From the NCBI RefSeq assembly GCF_035046485.1, contig NC_085138.1:430825265-430889264 (forward strand): a stretch of 64,000 nt of DNA, read 5' to 3'. This document shows, in pieces, positions 25,596 to 36,085 of the stretch (position 1 is the stretch's first letter; each line of letters opens with the position of its first letter). A program made the translations under genes and the position numbers. Below the pieces are notes generated by a model. The model was given only the letters and a program-made list of their open reading frames with translations. It was not told the DNA's origin and did not search any database. Source of the DNA: Aedes albopictus (lineage: Eukaryota; Arthropoda; Insecta; Diptera; Culicidae).

Positions 25596-25788
25596 AAGCT
25601 TTCGTTTTCTCGGCTTTTACGGCATGCAGATCAATAGCCAGAATCGTCGTCACCAGCACTAAAATGGTCCAACGTTGAACCACCAGAAGTGGGTTTGCCG
25701 TAGATCGCCAACGTTGTCGCCATCCGCCGCCACTGCCATCACCTGGCAGTGGTGGTGGCCTCCCTGGGCCACACGAAGTCGGTGCCAT
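25596..25788 (-). CDS. first coding exon of a host gene: signal-anchor or secreted protein N-terminus
   Basis: The frame starts at an ATG in strong Kozak context (AAACTATGG) with an in-frame TAA two codons upstream, and runs 64 codons plus one base to a consensus donor CTT|GTAAGTA (GT at 25,595-25,594, minus). Residues 1-33 are Gly/Pro/Arg-rich with a basic RQRWR. About 34-58 form a hydrophobic segment (WTILVLVTTILAIDL) ending HAVKA, a plausible signal-peptidase site or a membrane anchor. Read through the donor the frame ends soon at a stop, consistent with splicing. The rest of the gene must lie leftward; no later exon was recognised. It is the best host coding exon in the window. Family unknown: many secreted or Ig-type surface proteins begin this way. 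Confidence 0.6.
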
Positions 25789-26730
25789 AGTTTAAGTCCT
25801 ACAGCACCGCTCCACACTTGCACTTGTTGCACACACGCACACGCACTTAGTTAGAACACTTCAACGAGATTGGAATTTTTTCTCTCTGTACCGACACTTG
25901 TCAATGTAACTAAATTGGAGACCAGTTTTGGGTTGATCGTTGTAACACCAACAGCAATATCGATTTCACACGTCGATTGTATTGCGGACCAAAGTATTTT
26001 TTTCCCTATGCGATCTGCATCAAGCGCTCCTCTAATGCGTACAGCATCCCATTTCGATTACTTCCATTTATTCAGACGAAATTGGCGTTAAAAACGAAAA
26101 GTTTTTGTTTTATTGCTGTTTGCATCCGGTTTTGCCAGTCGATCGATAAGCGGGATGCAATATCTGCCAATTTCTGGAATCAACCATTTTGCCGGTTTTT
26201 CTTTTTTTCACTCACCAAAAACTGCTTCAACTGGCGGACCACGCTTTATTGCACAAATTTAAAATAAATTGCATGGAAAATTGATTTTTTTTTTCTCTTC
26301 TGTTTCGAGTAAACTTTTTCACACTGCCACTCTGACGCGCTTTTTTCCTGATCAGCGTCGTCGTCGTCGTCACATGCGCCGGTTAATGGCTCCGAGGCTG
26401 AATGCCTGTATGCTGCTGCTGCTTGATTCAATTAAATTCAAGTTAAAATTTCAAATTACTTTCCTTTCACGCCCGTTTATTCGAGTTTTTGACTGCATTA
26501 TCGGTCGCACAGTGGTGGCGCGGAGTGTGGGAAATCGGTGATGGGAACATATGTGTTCGGCTGACATGTTGCCAAGCACAATTTCGTTTGGGATTATACG
26601 AGCATATTAGATGTACTTTAAACGCAAAACTGCTTTTGAGTTTTTAAAGAACAATGATGTTTCTTCCCTATCAACACTTGGGCCATCAGCTCAATCTAAG
26701 AATACGCATATGTTTACTTCTCCATTCTAG
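25789..26730. other. probable 5' UTR and promoter side of the 25.6-kb exon
   Basis: This lies upstream of the minus-strand ATG. It holds CA-rich ACACACGCACACGCAC at about 25,831-25,846 and a (GTC)n run at about 26,357-26,370. Several minus-strand GCAGT sites could serve as initiators, but no TATA plus initiator pair at proper spacing was seen. Small open frames on both strands are not supported. Confidence 0.35.
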
Positions 26731-26734
26731 AGCA

Positions 26735-27540
26735 AAAACAACATACAAGGGTATCGCTCTCATCATTAAGACCAAGGAGTCCAAGTACTTGAAGGTCTTG
26801 AAGGCGATGAGGAGCGATGCTAAGCTCACAGCCAAAATACCGATGTAATGATCCATCTGCTCAGGACACTTAGCACAAGAGCCCCGCCTATAAACGTTTA
26901 GCAAATGGAGTCCTGCGCGAAGGAGTTGAGGTAGGTGAGAGCCTTCACTGCTGAAAAGACTCTCAGTGTGAAAACCTGGATAAGATGACTGATGCGAAGG
27001 AGCTCATCATGGCCATGCGGTAATAGTGCGAAATTCAGGAGGCCATCGTGACCGTCAGACTGCGAAAAGGTTCTGTTAGGGACCCCTTGATAGGGTGAAT
27101 CTCAAGGTGTGCTGGTCGGTGTGCTCGTTGAGCATTTATCAGCCACTGGAAGTCTAAATCAGTTGTTTCAAATCGGGTATAAGTCTGGAGACTGCAAAGG
27201 TCTTGGAAGAATTAAGCTATGCAGGCGAAACCTGTCAAGTATTTGATCTGTTCTGGAAAAACCAAGAATAGTAAACATCCGAAGAGTGCCGGCCTTTAAA
27301 AGAGCCTTAGCTGATAATTTACAATGCAGCTTAACCTGAACGCAGCCAAACCAAAACCACTGTGGCGCAGGCTAGGAACTACTGGATCGAGCAGTCGCTG
27401 AGTGAACGAACATCGCTGAATATATACCGAGTACCCGCTGGTAATCGCAACTGAGTCGTGGATAGGTCCAACATAGCAGTGATATGGACTACGGGAAAAT
27501 ATCCAGTTAAAGTTCGTGTGTACATGCTACGAAGGCTTTA
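26735..27540 (+). pseudogene. decayed R1-type LINE: end of ORF1 and start of ORF2
   Basis: Across frames and stops the text reads as the R1-group ORF1 C-terminal region: YKGIALIIKTKESKYLKVLK then AMRSDAKL, TVRLRKGSVRDPL, a worn zinc-knuckle region, and LICSGKTKNSKHPKSAG. A second part looks like an ORF2 endonuclease start: NLNHC-like text, then YRVPAGNRN and VVDRSNIAVIWTTGKYP. The order ORF1 gag-like domain, CCHC region, endonuclease matches R1-clade elements. Many stops and frameshifts make it an old fossil. RT is absent, so the copy is truncated at the 3' side near 27,540. Confidence 0.72.
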
Positions 27541-28795
27541 TGGTCAAATAAATAAACGGGGTCTTCTTCTGTAGCTGTTAAGCGCCATCTCGAATCGGAG
27601 GGTAAATGATGCTTGCACTCGCAGCAACCAGGGCTCCGATCCTCCGTCAGAGTTTTATTCTTTTCCTCTTTGGGGATAGGAATAACTTACCCTTCTTTCC
27701 ACTCATCAAGTATTGCTCCAGTTTGCCTAACCTGATTCATGGTATGAAGGAGGGCTAAGCCGAGCAGAAAATAATAGTAAGTGAATAACACATCAAGGTA
27801 TTAATCTCTAAAATACTATCATACCTCTATATGCCCATCATAAGGTGGACATAAGAGGCAAAATAACTAAAACAAATTCCATAATTTCGTATGAATAACA
27901 CCAAGAAAATAACAAGTAATGGTATTGCAATAATGAATGCATACCTAACATTTTAAGTGCTGTATTTGTTATCCAAAAGGTATTCAATAACAAAGTAATA
28001 ACATTTCTTATTATTAGAATGTGCATTTGTTCGATAGCTCCATAATGTAATAGCAAAACATGTTCTTCGGTTATTTCTTAATCAACAATTACCACATCAA
28101 TACCATACTTTGCTCAAATACTTACTTACTTCCAATTATTATTGTGACTGCTACCAGATAAGCTTCAGGGGAAATTAAGAGAAGTTTTAAAACGTTCCAT
28201 AAACGTTTTAGGCGATTTTCGAACGAATTTGAGACCCAGACTGATTACGCTCGTAGATCCGATGAGCTATGCTTGGAGATTCTTAAGCAAACATTTAAGT
28301 TCGATTTGACAGCACATAGGTGCTTGAGGCAGTACAAACATGAAGTTCAGTCATGTAGATTCAATGACTTATGCTCAAGAAAGTTTTTAGGCAACCTTAA
28401 ATAGTCCCAACCCTCCTCATCTCTCACTCCTGAACACCCCCTAAACTGCCCTTAACTGTACTTGCTATACTTATTTCCCGTGAACCAACCTCATTTTCCC
28501 ATGTCTGCACGTCCTTCTGCGGTATAAGTAGATAGGGAAATGTCAAATTGCGGTACACGTCAAAGCCTAGGAGCGTTCAATTGCTGTTAAATGACACTGC
28601 AAATATTAAGGTTGTATTTAACTAACGTTAGGTTGAATTAAATTAAATGATTTTCAAATAGTTTCTATAATAGTTTCTATAATCAACTCAAATGGTTTAT
28701 ATAAACTAATATGTTTGTGTCAATACAATAATGTTATATAAAGATTGAAATCAAATTATGCAATCTTTACCATGTATGCGTGATAATGTTTGGTT
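27541..28795. other. unassigned DNA
   Basis: 27,765-28,130 is AT-rich with recurrent GGTAT/ATACC and AATAAC motifs and may be a worn MITE related to the one at 14,221. The remainder shows no supported gene. Confidence 0.45.
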
Positions 28796-29199
28796 ATATC
28801 AAATTTTTTTTTTTTTTTTTATCTAGTTCGTTTATTTGGGGCTCAATCGCGTATAACGCTTTACGGAGCCGAGGATCTTTCTTTGTACTTAATAGTATAC
28901 ATTATACAGAGTAATAACTTTTTAATGATATCTGTTAGTAATGGGTGGAAGCCAGGGTACTCGTGGCAGCTCGAGGTTAGAAGGTCACATTTTGAGGGAA
29001 GGACAGGGTAAGGATTGGACCAAAGGTTTTACTGCTGCTCATCCGGGGGTGAATCGCATCTTGCTAGCGTATTCGGTGCCTTGTGGTGTTGGTACCAACT
29101 TGTTGTGGGACTTGGTCTTCCGGATGGCCAGGAGCAGCTTGGTAACACAAAGAGGACAAAACAGAGAGAAAAAAAACTGGAGAAGAAAACACAAGCAAA

Positions 29200-32100
29200 T
29201 TAAACTTTTATACCAGCAGAGCGAAGAAAGTCGAAAATACATCCCATGTATGTGACATCGCGGGTCCCCAACACATCTCTCACAAGAACAAAGGGTTGTC
29301 TACCTCGGGCCTCAAGGGTATCCAATAGTAGCGCTCTGGAGGCGTCATTATCCGGGCATTGCCAAACTACGTGGTCGATGTCATCATAACCGGATCCGCA
29401 CTTAGTACAAACATTGCTCAACGCGAGGTTAATCCTGTGTAAATGCGCGTCTAGCGAGTAATGGTTGGACATAAGTCTTGACATCACGCGAATGAAATTG
29501 CGACTTACATCCAGACCATACCACCACACTCGCAAAGAAACATTAGGAATAATGGAATGTAACCACCGTCCCAGCTGGCCATCTCGCCAATCATTTTGCC
29601 AACTTTGAAGAGAACTCTGGCGAACAAAATGGAAAAATTCATCATGTGAAATTCTTCTATCATAGATCTCACCTTCCTGTGCGCCCACCTTTGCGAGAGA
29701 GTCCGCCTTCTCATTGCCATAAATTGAGCAATGTGAGGGGACCCATACAAAGGTAATCTTGTATGATCTTTCGACCAGTGCACCCATCTGCTCCCTTATT
29801 TTTGTAAGAAAGTAAGATGAATGTTTTACAGGTTTCATCGACCGGAGTGCCTCAATCGAACTAAGGCTATCCGAGAAGATGAAGAAATGGTCTACGGGCA
29901 TGTTGGAAATCATCCCCAAAGCGAAGTTGATTGCTGCCAGCTCAGCAACATAAACCGAACAAGGTTCCTGAAGTTTGCGGAAGGCGGTGAAATTTTCATT
30001 GAAAACACCGAAACCAGTGGATCCATTTATGCGAGACCCATCAGTGAAGAATCTCTTACAGGAATTGACATTTTGGTACTTTTCGTTAAAAATGCGAGGA
30101 ATAGCTATACATCGAAGTTGATCTGGTATTCCATGAATAGCTTGTTTCATGGACAGATCGTATTTAACAGAGGAACTGTCATTAGTGAAGTGTACACGGG
30201 GAGGATTATAACTTGGTAGGCTTATATCAGATGACATGTAGAACAGATAGATTCTCATGAATTTTGATTGAGTGTTCAGACTGAGCATTTCTTCGAAATT
30301 TTCAATGACAAGTGTGTTGCTCACTCCACACTTGATAAGTAACCTTAGCGAGAGCTCCCAGAATCGGTTCTGAAGAGGTTTCACCCCTGCCAGGACCTCA
30401 AGGCTCGCATTATGCGTTGAGTGCATACAGCCGAGAGCAATACGTAAACAACGGTATTGAATTCGTTCCAACTTTATTAGGTGGCAGTTTGCTGCTGAGT
30501 GGAAGCAGAAAGAGCCATACTCAATAACAGAGAGAATAGTCGTTTTGTAAAGTTTTATGAGGTCTTCCGGGTGAGCACCCCACCATGTTCCGGTAATTGT
30601 GCGTAGAAAATTGATCCTTTGTTGACATTTTTGCACCAAATACTTGATTTGGGTACCCCAAGTGCCTTTTGAATCAAACCAGACCCCAAGGTATTTCGAA
30701 GTCAAAGACTGGCCGATTTCTATTCCCAAAAGATTGAGTTTCAGTTGGGCTGGGTTCCGCTTTCTAGAAAACACAACCAATTGAGTTTTTTGCGGAGCAA
30801 ACTCGATCCCTAAATCTCTTGCCCAGATTGACAGATTATTTAGAGAATTTTGCAATGGTCTTTGCAACATTTCTGCATGTGGGCCTTTTAGAGAAACCAC
30901 AGCATCATCTGCAAGTTGTCTTAGCGTGCATTGTCCTTCCAAGCAACTATCAATGTCTTTCACGTAAAAATTATAAAGCAAGGGACTTAAACATGAGCCT
31001 TGGGGTAGGCCCATGTAACTTATTCTGGAAGTTGTCAGTTGTCCGAGATTGAAACTCATATGTTTTTCTGACAACAAATTATACAAGAAATTATTTAAAA
31101 TTCCTGGAAGTCCACTATTGTGCAGTTTTTCTGACAATATTCCTATGGAAACTGAATCAAAGGCGCCCTTAATATCCAAGAAAACTGAAGCCAGTTGCTC
31201 CTTTTCCGCAAAGGCCAGTTGAATATCTGTTGAAAGCAACGCTAGACAATCGTTTGTTCCTTTGCCCTTGCGAAACCCGAACTGTGTATTTGAAAGCAAG
31301 TTATTCGATTCGACCCAATGATCGAGTCGTGATAGGATCATTTTTTCCAACAATTTCCTTAAACATGATAACATAGCAATTGGGCGGTATGAATTATGAT
31401 CAGACGCTGGTTTACCAGGCTTTTGAATAGCTATTACTTTGACCTGTCTCCATTCTGGCGGAACAATGTTGTTCTCCATGAATGAGTTGAACAGGTCTAG
31501 TAATCGTCTTTTCGCGATATCTGGGAGATTCTTAAGAAGATTGAACTTGATCATATCGCGTCCCGGAGCGGAATTGTTTGATGAAAGAAGAGCCATAGAA
31601 AGTTCCAGCATAGTGAAGGGTCTGTCCAGAGAACCGTCTCTTGGGGATGTTTCCCAAGAAATCGGTTGTGCTGGGACTGAGTCTGGGCAGACCTTTTTCG
31701 CGAAGCTGAATATCCAACGGTTGGAGTATTCGTCACTCTCATTAGAAGAAGAGCGGTTTCGCATGTTGCGAGCCACTCTCCAAAGCGTTGTCATTGAAGT
31801 TTCTCTTGAGAGACCCTCAATGAAGTGTCGCCAATAACTACGCTTCTTCGCTTTCAGCAGGTTTCTCAGCTGTCTTTCGAGCTTTGCGTACTCTTGATAA
31901 AGATCTGTGGTACCGTGCCTACGAAAAGTTTTGAAAGCATCAGATTTTTTAAGATACAACTGGGTGCAATCATCATCCCAGCCTAGTGTGGCTGGTCTTC
32001 TTTTGAAGGTTGCACTTGGAACACGTCGTTTTTGTGATTCTAATGCACTCTTATATATCAGTTCAGACAGGAATCGATACTCATCCAAAGGTGGGAGGGG

Positions 32101-32886
32101 ATTGAATGATTCGATGCCAAAAGATACCGCTTCTGCATACTTTTGCCAATCGATATTCCTTGTGAGGTCAAAAGGAACCTGAATTGGATGGTCTGACCTT
32201 TCACTATTATGCTTTATGGTGGTAATAATGGGTAAGTGATCACTACCATGAGGATCCTCGATTACCTTCCACAAGCAATCGAATGATAGTGAACTTGACC
32301 CCAGTGATAAGTCGAGACGACTTTCTTTGCCGTCAGATGCAATACGTGTCACTTCACCTGTATTTAAAATGTTCAAATTGAAATCGTCGCACAAATCATA
32401 GAAAACGGCCGCTCTATTATCGTCATATGGTTCGCCCCACCCTGTACCATGCGCGTTCATATCACCCAGAATTAAAACTGGATGTGATAGTGCAGAAACC
32501 GCATTCCAAAGATGACGGCGGTTAATTGAAATTCTTGGAGGAATGTAAACGGAAGCTACGCAAAGTTCTTTACCCTTTACGTTTATTTGGCAAGCGACGA
32601 TTTCTACGCCAGGATGAGTCACGATTGGAATTCTATAAAATGAGTAAGTCTTTTTGATCCCCAAAAGAACTCCCCCATAATGGTCATCTCTATCCTGGCG
32701 TATAATGTTAAAATCGTGGAAGTTGAGTTCATCTTCAGAAGAAAGCCATGTTTCACAAAGGGCAAATATATCACAATCAGAGTTGTGAATCAAAAACTTA
32801 AACAGGTCTAATTTAGGTTTTAGACTATGACAGTTCCACTGTAGCACAGTGATCATATCTTGTACCTCACTTGATGAATTATCCAT
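29200..32886 (-). CDS. LINE ORF2: endonuclease, reverse transcriptase, RNase H
   Basis: 1228 codons, intact. The start is taken at the ATG overlapping the ORF1 stop (ATGGATAA) rather than the upstream in-frame ATG at 32,907. APE-type endonuclease about 13-225: LQWNCHSL, CETWL, LGDMNAHGTGWG, SRLDLSL, GSDHLPI. RT about 440-710: VFLDIKGAFDSV (Asp571), YMGLPQGSCLSPLLYNF, RQLADDAVVSL (ADD 659-661). RNase H nearer the C-terminus: FFTDGSRINGSTGFGVF, VYVAELAAINFAL, IFSDSLSSIEAL, VPSHCSIYGNEKAD. Last comes a CCHC motif CTKCGSGYDDIDHVVWQC. All expected catalytic acids are present, so the product could be active. It nicks target DNA, primes reverse transcription there and can degrade the RNA strand. Confidence 0.95.
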   Translation of the reverse strand: MDNSSSEVQDMITVLQWNCHSLKPKLDLFKFLIHNSDCDIFALCETWLSSEDELNFHDFNIIRQDRDDHYGGVLLGIKKTYSFYRIPIVTHPGVEIVACQINVKGKELCVASVYIPPRISINRRHLWNAVSALSHPVLILGDMNAHGTGWGEPYDDNRAAVFYDLCDDFNLNILNTGEVTRIASDGKESRLDLSLGSSSLSFDCLWKVIEDPHGSDHLPIITTIKHNSERSDHPIQVPFDLTRNIDWQKYAEAVSFGIESFNPLPPLDEYRFLSELIYKSALESQKRRVPSATFKRRPATLGWDDDCTQLYLKKSDAFKTFRRHGTTDLYQEYAKLERQLRNLLKAKKRSYWRHFIEGLSRETSMTTLWRVARNMRNRSSSNESDEYSNRWIFSFAKKVCPDSVPAQPISWETSPRDGSLDRPFTMLELSMALLSSNNSAPGRDMIKFNLLKNLPDIAKRRLLDLFNSFMENNIVPPEWRQVKVIAIQKPGKPASDHNSYRPIAMLSCLRKLLEKMILSRLDHWVESNNLLSNTQFGFRKGKGTNDCLALLSTDIQLAFAEKEQLASVFLDIKGAFDSVSIGILSEKLHNSGLPGILNNFLYNLLSEKHMSFNLGQLTTSRISYMGLPQGSCLSPLLYNFYVKDIDSCLEGQCTLRQLADDAVVSLKGPHAEMLQRPLQNSLNNLSIWARDLGIEFAPQKTQLVVFSRKRNPAQLKLNLLGIEIGQSLTSKYLGVWFDSKGTWGTQIKYLVQKCQQRINFLRTITGTWWGAHPEDLIKLYKTTILSVIEYGSFCFHSAANCHLIKLERIQYRCLRIALGCMHSTHNASLEVLAGVKPLQNRFWELSLRLLIKCGVSNTLVIENFEEMLSLNTQSKFMRIYLFYMSSDISLPSYNPPRVHFTNDSSSVKYDLSMKQAIHGIPDQLRCIAIPRIFNEKYQNVNSCKRFFTDGSRINGSTGFGVFNENFTAFRKLQEPCSVYVAELAAINFALGMISNMPVDHFFIFSDSLSSIEALRSMKPVKHSSYFLTKIREQMGALVERSYKITFVWVPSHCSIYGNEKADSLAKVGAQEGEIYDRRISHDEFFHFVRQSSLQSWQNDWRDGQLGRWLHSIIPNVSLRVWWYGLDVSRNFIRVMSRLMSNHYSLDAHLHRINLALSNVCTKCGSGYDDIDHVVWQCPDNDASRALLLDTLEARGRQPFVLVRDVLGTRDVTYMGCIFDFLRSAGIKV

Positions 32887-34261
32887 CGAAAGATATGATC
32901 GCAGCAAGGAGGGGCCATGATTGTGTCAGATTCCGAAGATATTCTTCTACTGTAGGTATAAACATATCAATAATGCCTCTTAATGTTTCTGGAAGGCTGA
33001 GGGCATTATATAAGCGATCCACGAGAACCCTAAAAGTAAACAGTCCTCGCTTGGGTCTAGGAGGCTTGTTTGAACTGCGAGGAACTTTGGTAGCTTTTTT
33101 CTTGCTACCTTGTCGATTATTTCTCTTTGAAGTGTATTTAACAGGCGGAGACGGGGGTGACAGGTTCTTGCTACAACATGGATCTGAAGCTGAAGGAACC
33201 TGATTCTTCGGAGTTTTTAAGTTTACCCCGTCTCCTTTAACATTAGGCAAACTTTTGAGGGAAGACTTTAAAAAGACCTTTCGGCGCAATCCCGGGGAAG
33301 ATGATGACTTCCTTTTTCCAGGTGCGTGTACCTCCGAAAGAGATCCACCCTCATCAGTTTCGCCATCGTCCTGATCATCGGAAGACAACTCCTGATAGGG
33401 ATTTTCAACTGGGACAGCTGATTCAGACACGGAATCTGGTGTTTTAAAAGATTTAACCATCTCCGCATATGTCTGTTTGGAGCGCTTTATGATATAGCGA
33501 CTCTCATTTCGAATGCGTCTTTTGTAAGCCGGGCAAACTTGCAAGTCGTGTGGATCTCCGCCACAGTAGCTACATTTTTCCGCTTCCTGTGTGCAAGAGT
33601 CCTCCAAATGAGCTTGGTTGCATTTGCCACAACGGGGCTTGTTGTCGCAAAAGCTATCACTGTGACCAAACTGCTTGCATTTGGTACAATTAAAAACCTT
33701 CGGCCTAAAAAGATGCACTGGGTAAAAACCACCATCAATTACAACAAATTCCGGGAGGACGGAACCTGGAAAAGTCACTCGAAAAAACGCTGAAGGCGAG
33801 TACACCTTTTTATTTCCTTCCATGGAAACCTTAGATAAGCGTTTACAGTCTAGGATAGCCACATCAGGAATTGACCTATTTTTGAATCGACCAAAGCCGG
33901 TCTTGATGTCCTCACATGTCAGCATTTCGTCGAGGATCTTCCCCTCCACCTCCACTTCTCGTGCTGGCACATAGACCGCGTATTCAACATTAAACGCTTC
34001 GTGTTGAGCAATTTCATTTGCTGCTTTGTAGCTAGGTGCGGTAACACGCAGCTTGGATGCTTTCACTTGGTGAATAACGGTCCCAGGATACTTACGCGTC
34101 AGCTCTCGAGAAATCGAGAGCATATTCAATGGTTTGCATTTGCGCCGGAAATAGACAACCCAAGGCCCAGGCGAAGACGGCTGATAAAACCGCGTTCGAG
34201 CAATGATATCTTTCGGAGGCGTTTCGCCTCCATTTGAACCGTCCATGCGGGAAAAACTCAA
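32879..34261 (-). CDS. LINE ORF1: gag-like RNA-binding protein with three zinc knuckles
   Basis: 460 codons, intact. An N-terminal part with WVVYFRRKCKPLNMLSISRE and LRVTAPSYKAA is typical of I/Jockey-group ORF1 proteins. Three knuckles follow at residues 192-205 (CX2CX4HX4C), 211-223 (CX2CX3HX4C) and 230-243 (CX2CX4HX4C). The C-terminal third is Ser/Lys/Pro-rich and likely disordered. It should bind the element RNA and form the RNP that carries ORF2 protein. The stop overlaps the ORF2 ATG by 8 nt, suggesting coupled termination and reinitiation. A second ATG at codon 6 is also possible as the start. Confidence 0.93.
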   Translation of the reverse strand: MSFSRMDGSNGGETPPKDIIARTRFYQPSSPGPWVVYFRRKCKPLNMLSISRELTRKYPGTVIHQVKASKLRVTAPSYKAANEIAQHEAFNVEYAVYVPAREVEVEGKILDEMLTCEDIKTGFGRFKNRSIPDVAILDCKRLSKVSMEGNKKVYSPSAFFRVTFPGSVLPEFVVIDGGFYPVHLFRPKVFNCTKCKQFGHSDSFCDNKPRCGKCNQAHLEDSCTQEAEKCSYCGGDPHDLQVCPAYKRRIRNESRYIIKRSKQTYAEMVKSFKTPDSVSESAVPVENPYQELSSDDQDDGETDEGGSLSEVHAPGKRKSSSSPGLRRKVFLKSSLKSLPNVKGDGVNLKTPKNQVPSASDPCCSKNLSPPSPPVKYTSKRNNRQGSKKKATKVPRSSNKPPRPKRGLFTFRVLVDRLYNALSLPETLRGIIDMFIPTVEEYLRNLTQSWPLLAAIISFDG

Positions 34262-34987
34262 CCGCGGAAGAATGAAACGTCAATGTATCAGTCGAAAATC
34301 TTTGTAATTTTATTCGAAAATGGTTGTTGTTCTGACGCACACTGTCGCCGAATAAACAAGCAAAGAACAAAAAAAAAAACAAGTGGAAATAAAAGAGAGA
34401 AAAAAAACCAAGTGGAAAAAGCGAAAATATTTTTATCCGATTACAATACTAATTCTGATGTGCCCTATGAGTCAAAAAAAAAAACGCACATCGGGAGAGA
34501 GACAGAAATTATGCCTAAACAACCTTGAACCGACTTTGGTTCGGAGAAGCAAAACAAATTCAACACAATTGTGGGGATGAATAGGTAATAAAAAGTGCTA
34601 CTTAGCCGTTCAATACACGTTGAAGCTACCGCAGCAAGCCGTCCACACCGTAGGTAGCAAACAAGCTGAGCTGTCTGCTACCGTTTTGCTGCTGTTGATG
34701 CGGGAATGGTTCGATCACCGTTGACTTGTTTTGGTGTCGAATTAAATAGAGTCTGTGGCACGATACTAATTGACTTAGTCAATCTAGTTCGCTTCCTTCA
34801 CTAAGCGCGCACACCTATGGCACTTCTTTGCACTATTAATTGGACTTAATTAATACCGAAACCGACCAAAAACCCACGCGTGCGGTGGGGGAAAAGATCA
34901 CTAAATTATTAACAACTGCAAACGAATGCCGCGTGTGGAGACCGGGAACTTGTCGACCGACTCGTTCAAGCGCTCGGTAAGGAATGG
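34262..34987 (-). promoter_or_regulatory. 5' UTR and likely internal promoter of the I-group LINE
   Basis: The minus-strand 5' end begins CCATTCCTTACCGAGCGCTT. A GGTCGA motif lies at about +28 to +33 if the A of CCA is +1, the position and type of a downstream promoter element, which is how Drosophila I and related LINEs drive transcription from inside. The rest of the leader has several A-rich runs and short open frames. The boundary depends on the target duplication at 34,988-34,999. The promoter role is inferred. Confidence 0.55.
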
Positions 34988-35090
34988 ATATCAAATTTTG
35001 TTTGTGTGCTAATTTCTACACCATTAAACAATATCAAAATCAAAAATATCTTAAATTTTTTTATGTTTGACTGTGACACTCCCACGGTGA

Positions 35091-35648
35091 CTAAAACCCC
35101 AGTTTTCGATATTTGCGCGTGGACAAATCACGAGTAGGTTGCCAGTTAGTCATTGTGCAAGTGTCAGCAGGCTGCCAAGATCGAGTGAACTGATTCTCAC
35201 CGGTGTTCCATTCTACAAAACGGAGAATACCAGTGCTCTACTACGAAAAGTGTCTTCTGTTCTTGAGTATCACGATGCGGATGGTCCGTTAGTATACACG
35301 AAGCGATTGACTCGTTTTCCTATAGTTGAAGGCGCAACTCCACCAATTCTGTTGCAATTTGCGTTCAAGGCGGCCAGAGACGACTTCTTCCATCGTTATT
35401 TCTTGAAGAAGGGCTTGAATCTGAACCAACTGGGTTTCGATGTTGACAGACGCGTCTACTTGAACGAGAACCTAACCGATTCGGCTCGGAACATCAAGGG
35501 TGTTGCTCTGAAGCTCAAAAGAACCGGTAAAATAAGGAACGTTTTCTCCAAGGACGGTACCATTTTCGTGAAGCTAAATGACGGAAACGCTCCAGCTCAA
35601 CCGATATTTCACGTAGATCAACTGAATGACGTGGAGTTCAACACTTAA
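35091..35648 (+). pseudogene. LINE ORF1 C-terminal domain (N-terminally truncated)
   Basis: The frame is open from 35,091 but lacks an ATG. It encodes the region after the usual N-terminal part of many arthropod LINE ORF1 proteins: SRLPRSSELILTGVPF, TPPILLQFAFKAARDDFFHR, RRVYLNENLTDSARNIK and a lysine-rich end before a stop. This domain is thought to act in RNA binding. The PHD or zinc region that normally precedes it is missing. Confidence 0.65.
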
Positions 35649-36085
35649 AAACCTTTCCTCTAAGATTTATCGATTTCCTTCCAAACTTTTCCATGCTTCC
35701 TTCCTTAGTTTCCTTCGAATATTCCCCTCCTAGAAGTTTTTCACTGTTATAAAACCCTTCCTATACATATTCATTTTATCCTACCAAACATTTTCCATGA
35801 TTCCGTTCCAACAGTTTTCCATGTCTCCATCCTTCTTAAAAGTCAAAACCGATGGATTGAAGACCCGACGGTGCGCCCCACTTCTACGCTGCTGTTGTTG
35901 TTGTTGCTGCTCTTGACGGATCCTATGTTGCTGCTGTTGTTGCTGTGTTGAGTTAGTGTTAGTTAAATATTTGTTTAGTTATATTGATATGTATGTTCCT
36001 CAATTTATTATCTGTTTGCTGTATCCATTCACCATCTTTCAGCCATGCCAGTTTAAGTTGTTTTGCCTGACGATCGCGTACGATA

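Larger units (their letters stand above)
28808..34987 (-). mobile_element. full-length I-group non-LTR retrotransposon (MosquI-like)
   Basis: The element is about 6.2 kb on the minus strand: 5' UTR of about 0.73 kb, ORF1, ORF2, 3' UTR of about 0.4 kb and a poly(A) tail (T17 at 28,804-28,820 on the plus strand). A 12-bp direct repeat ATATCAAATTTT flanks it (28,796-28,807 and 34,988-34,999), which sets the boundaries; the last T residues merge with the tail. Both ORFs are uninterrupted. The combination of three CCHC knuckles in ORF1 and EN-RT-RNase H-CCHC in ORF2 is that of the I group. The MosquI comparison is from memory of family features. Confidence 0.85.

Noticed and set aside
29505..31837. 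Several 60-130-codon frames within the LINE ORF2
   Set aside because: Shadows of the 1228-codon ORF2 on the opposite strand or in another frame.
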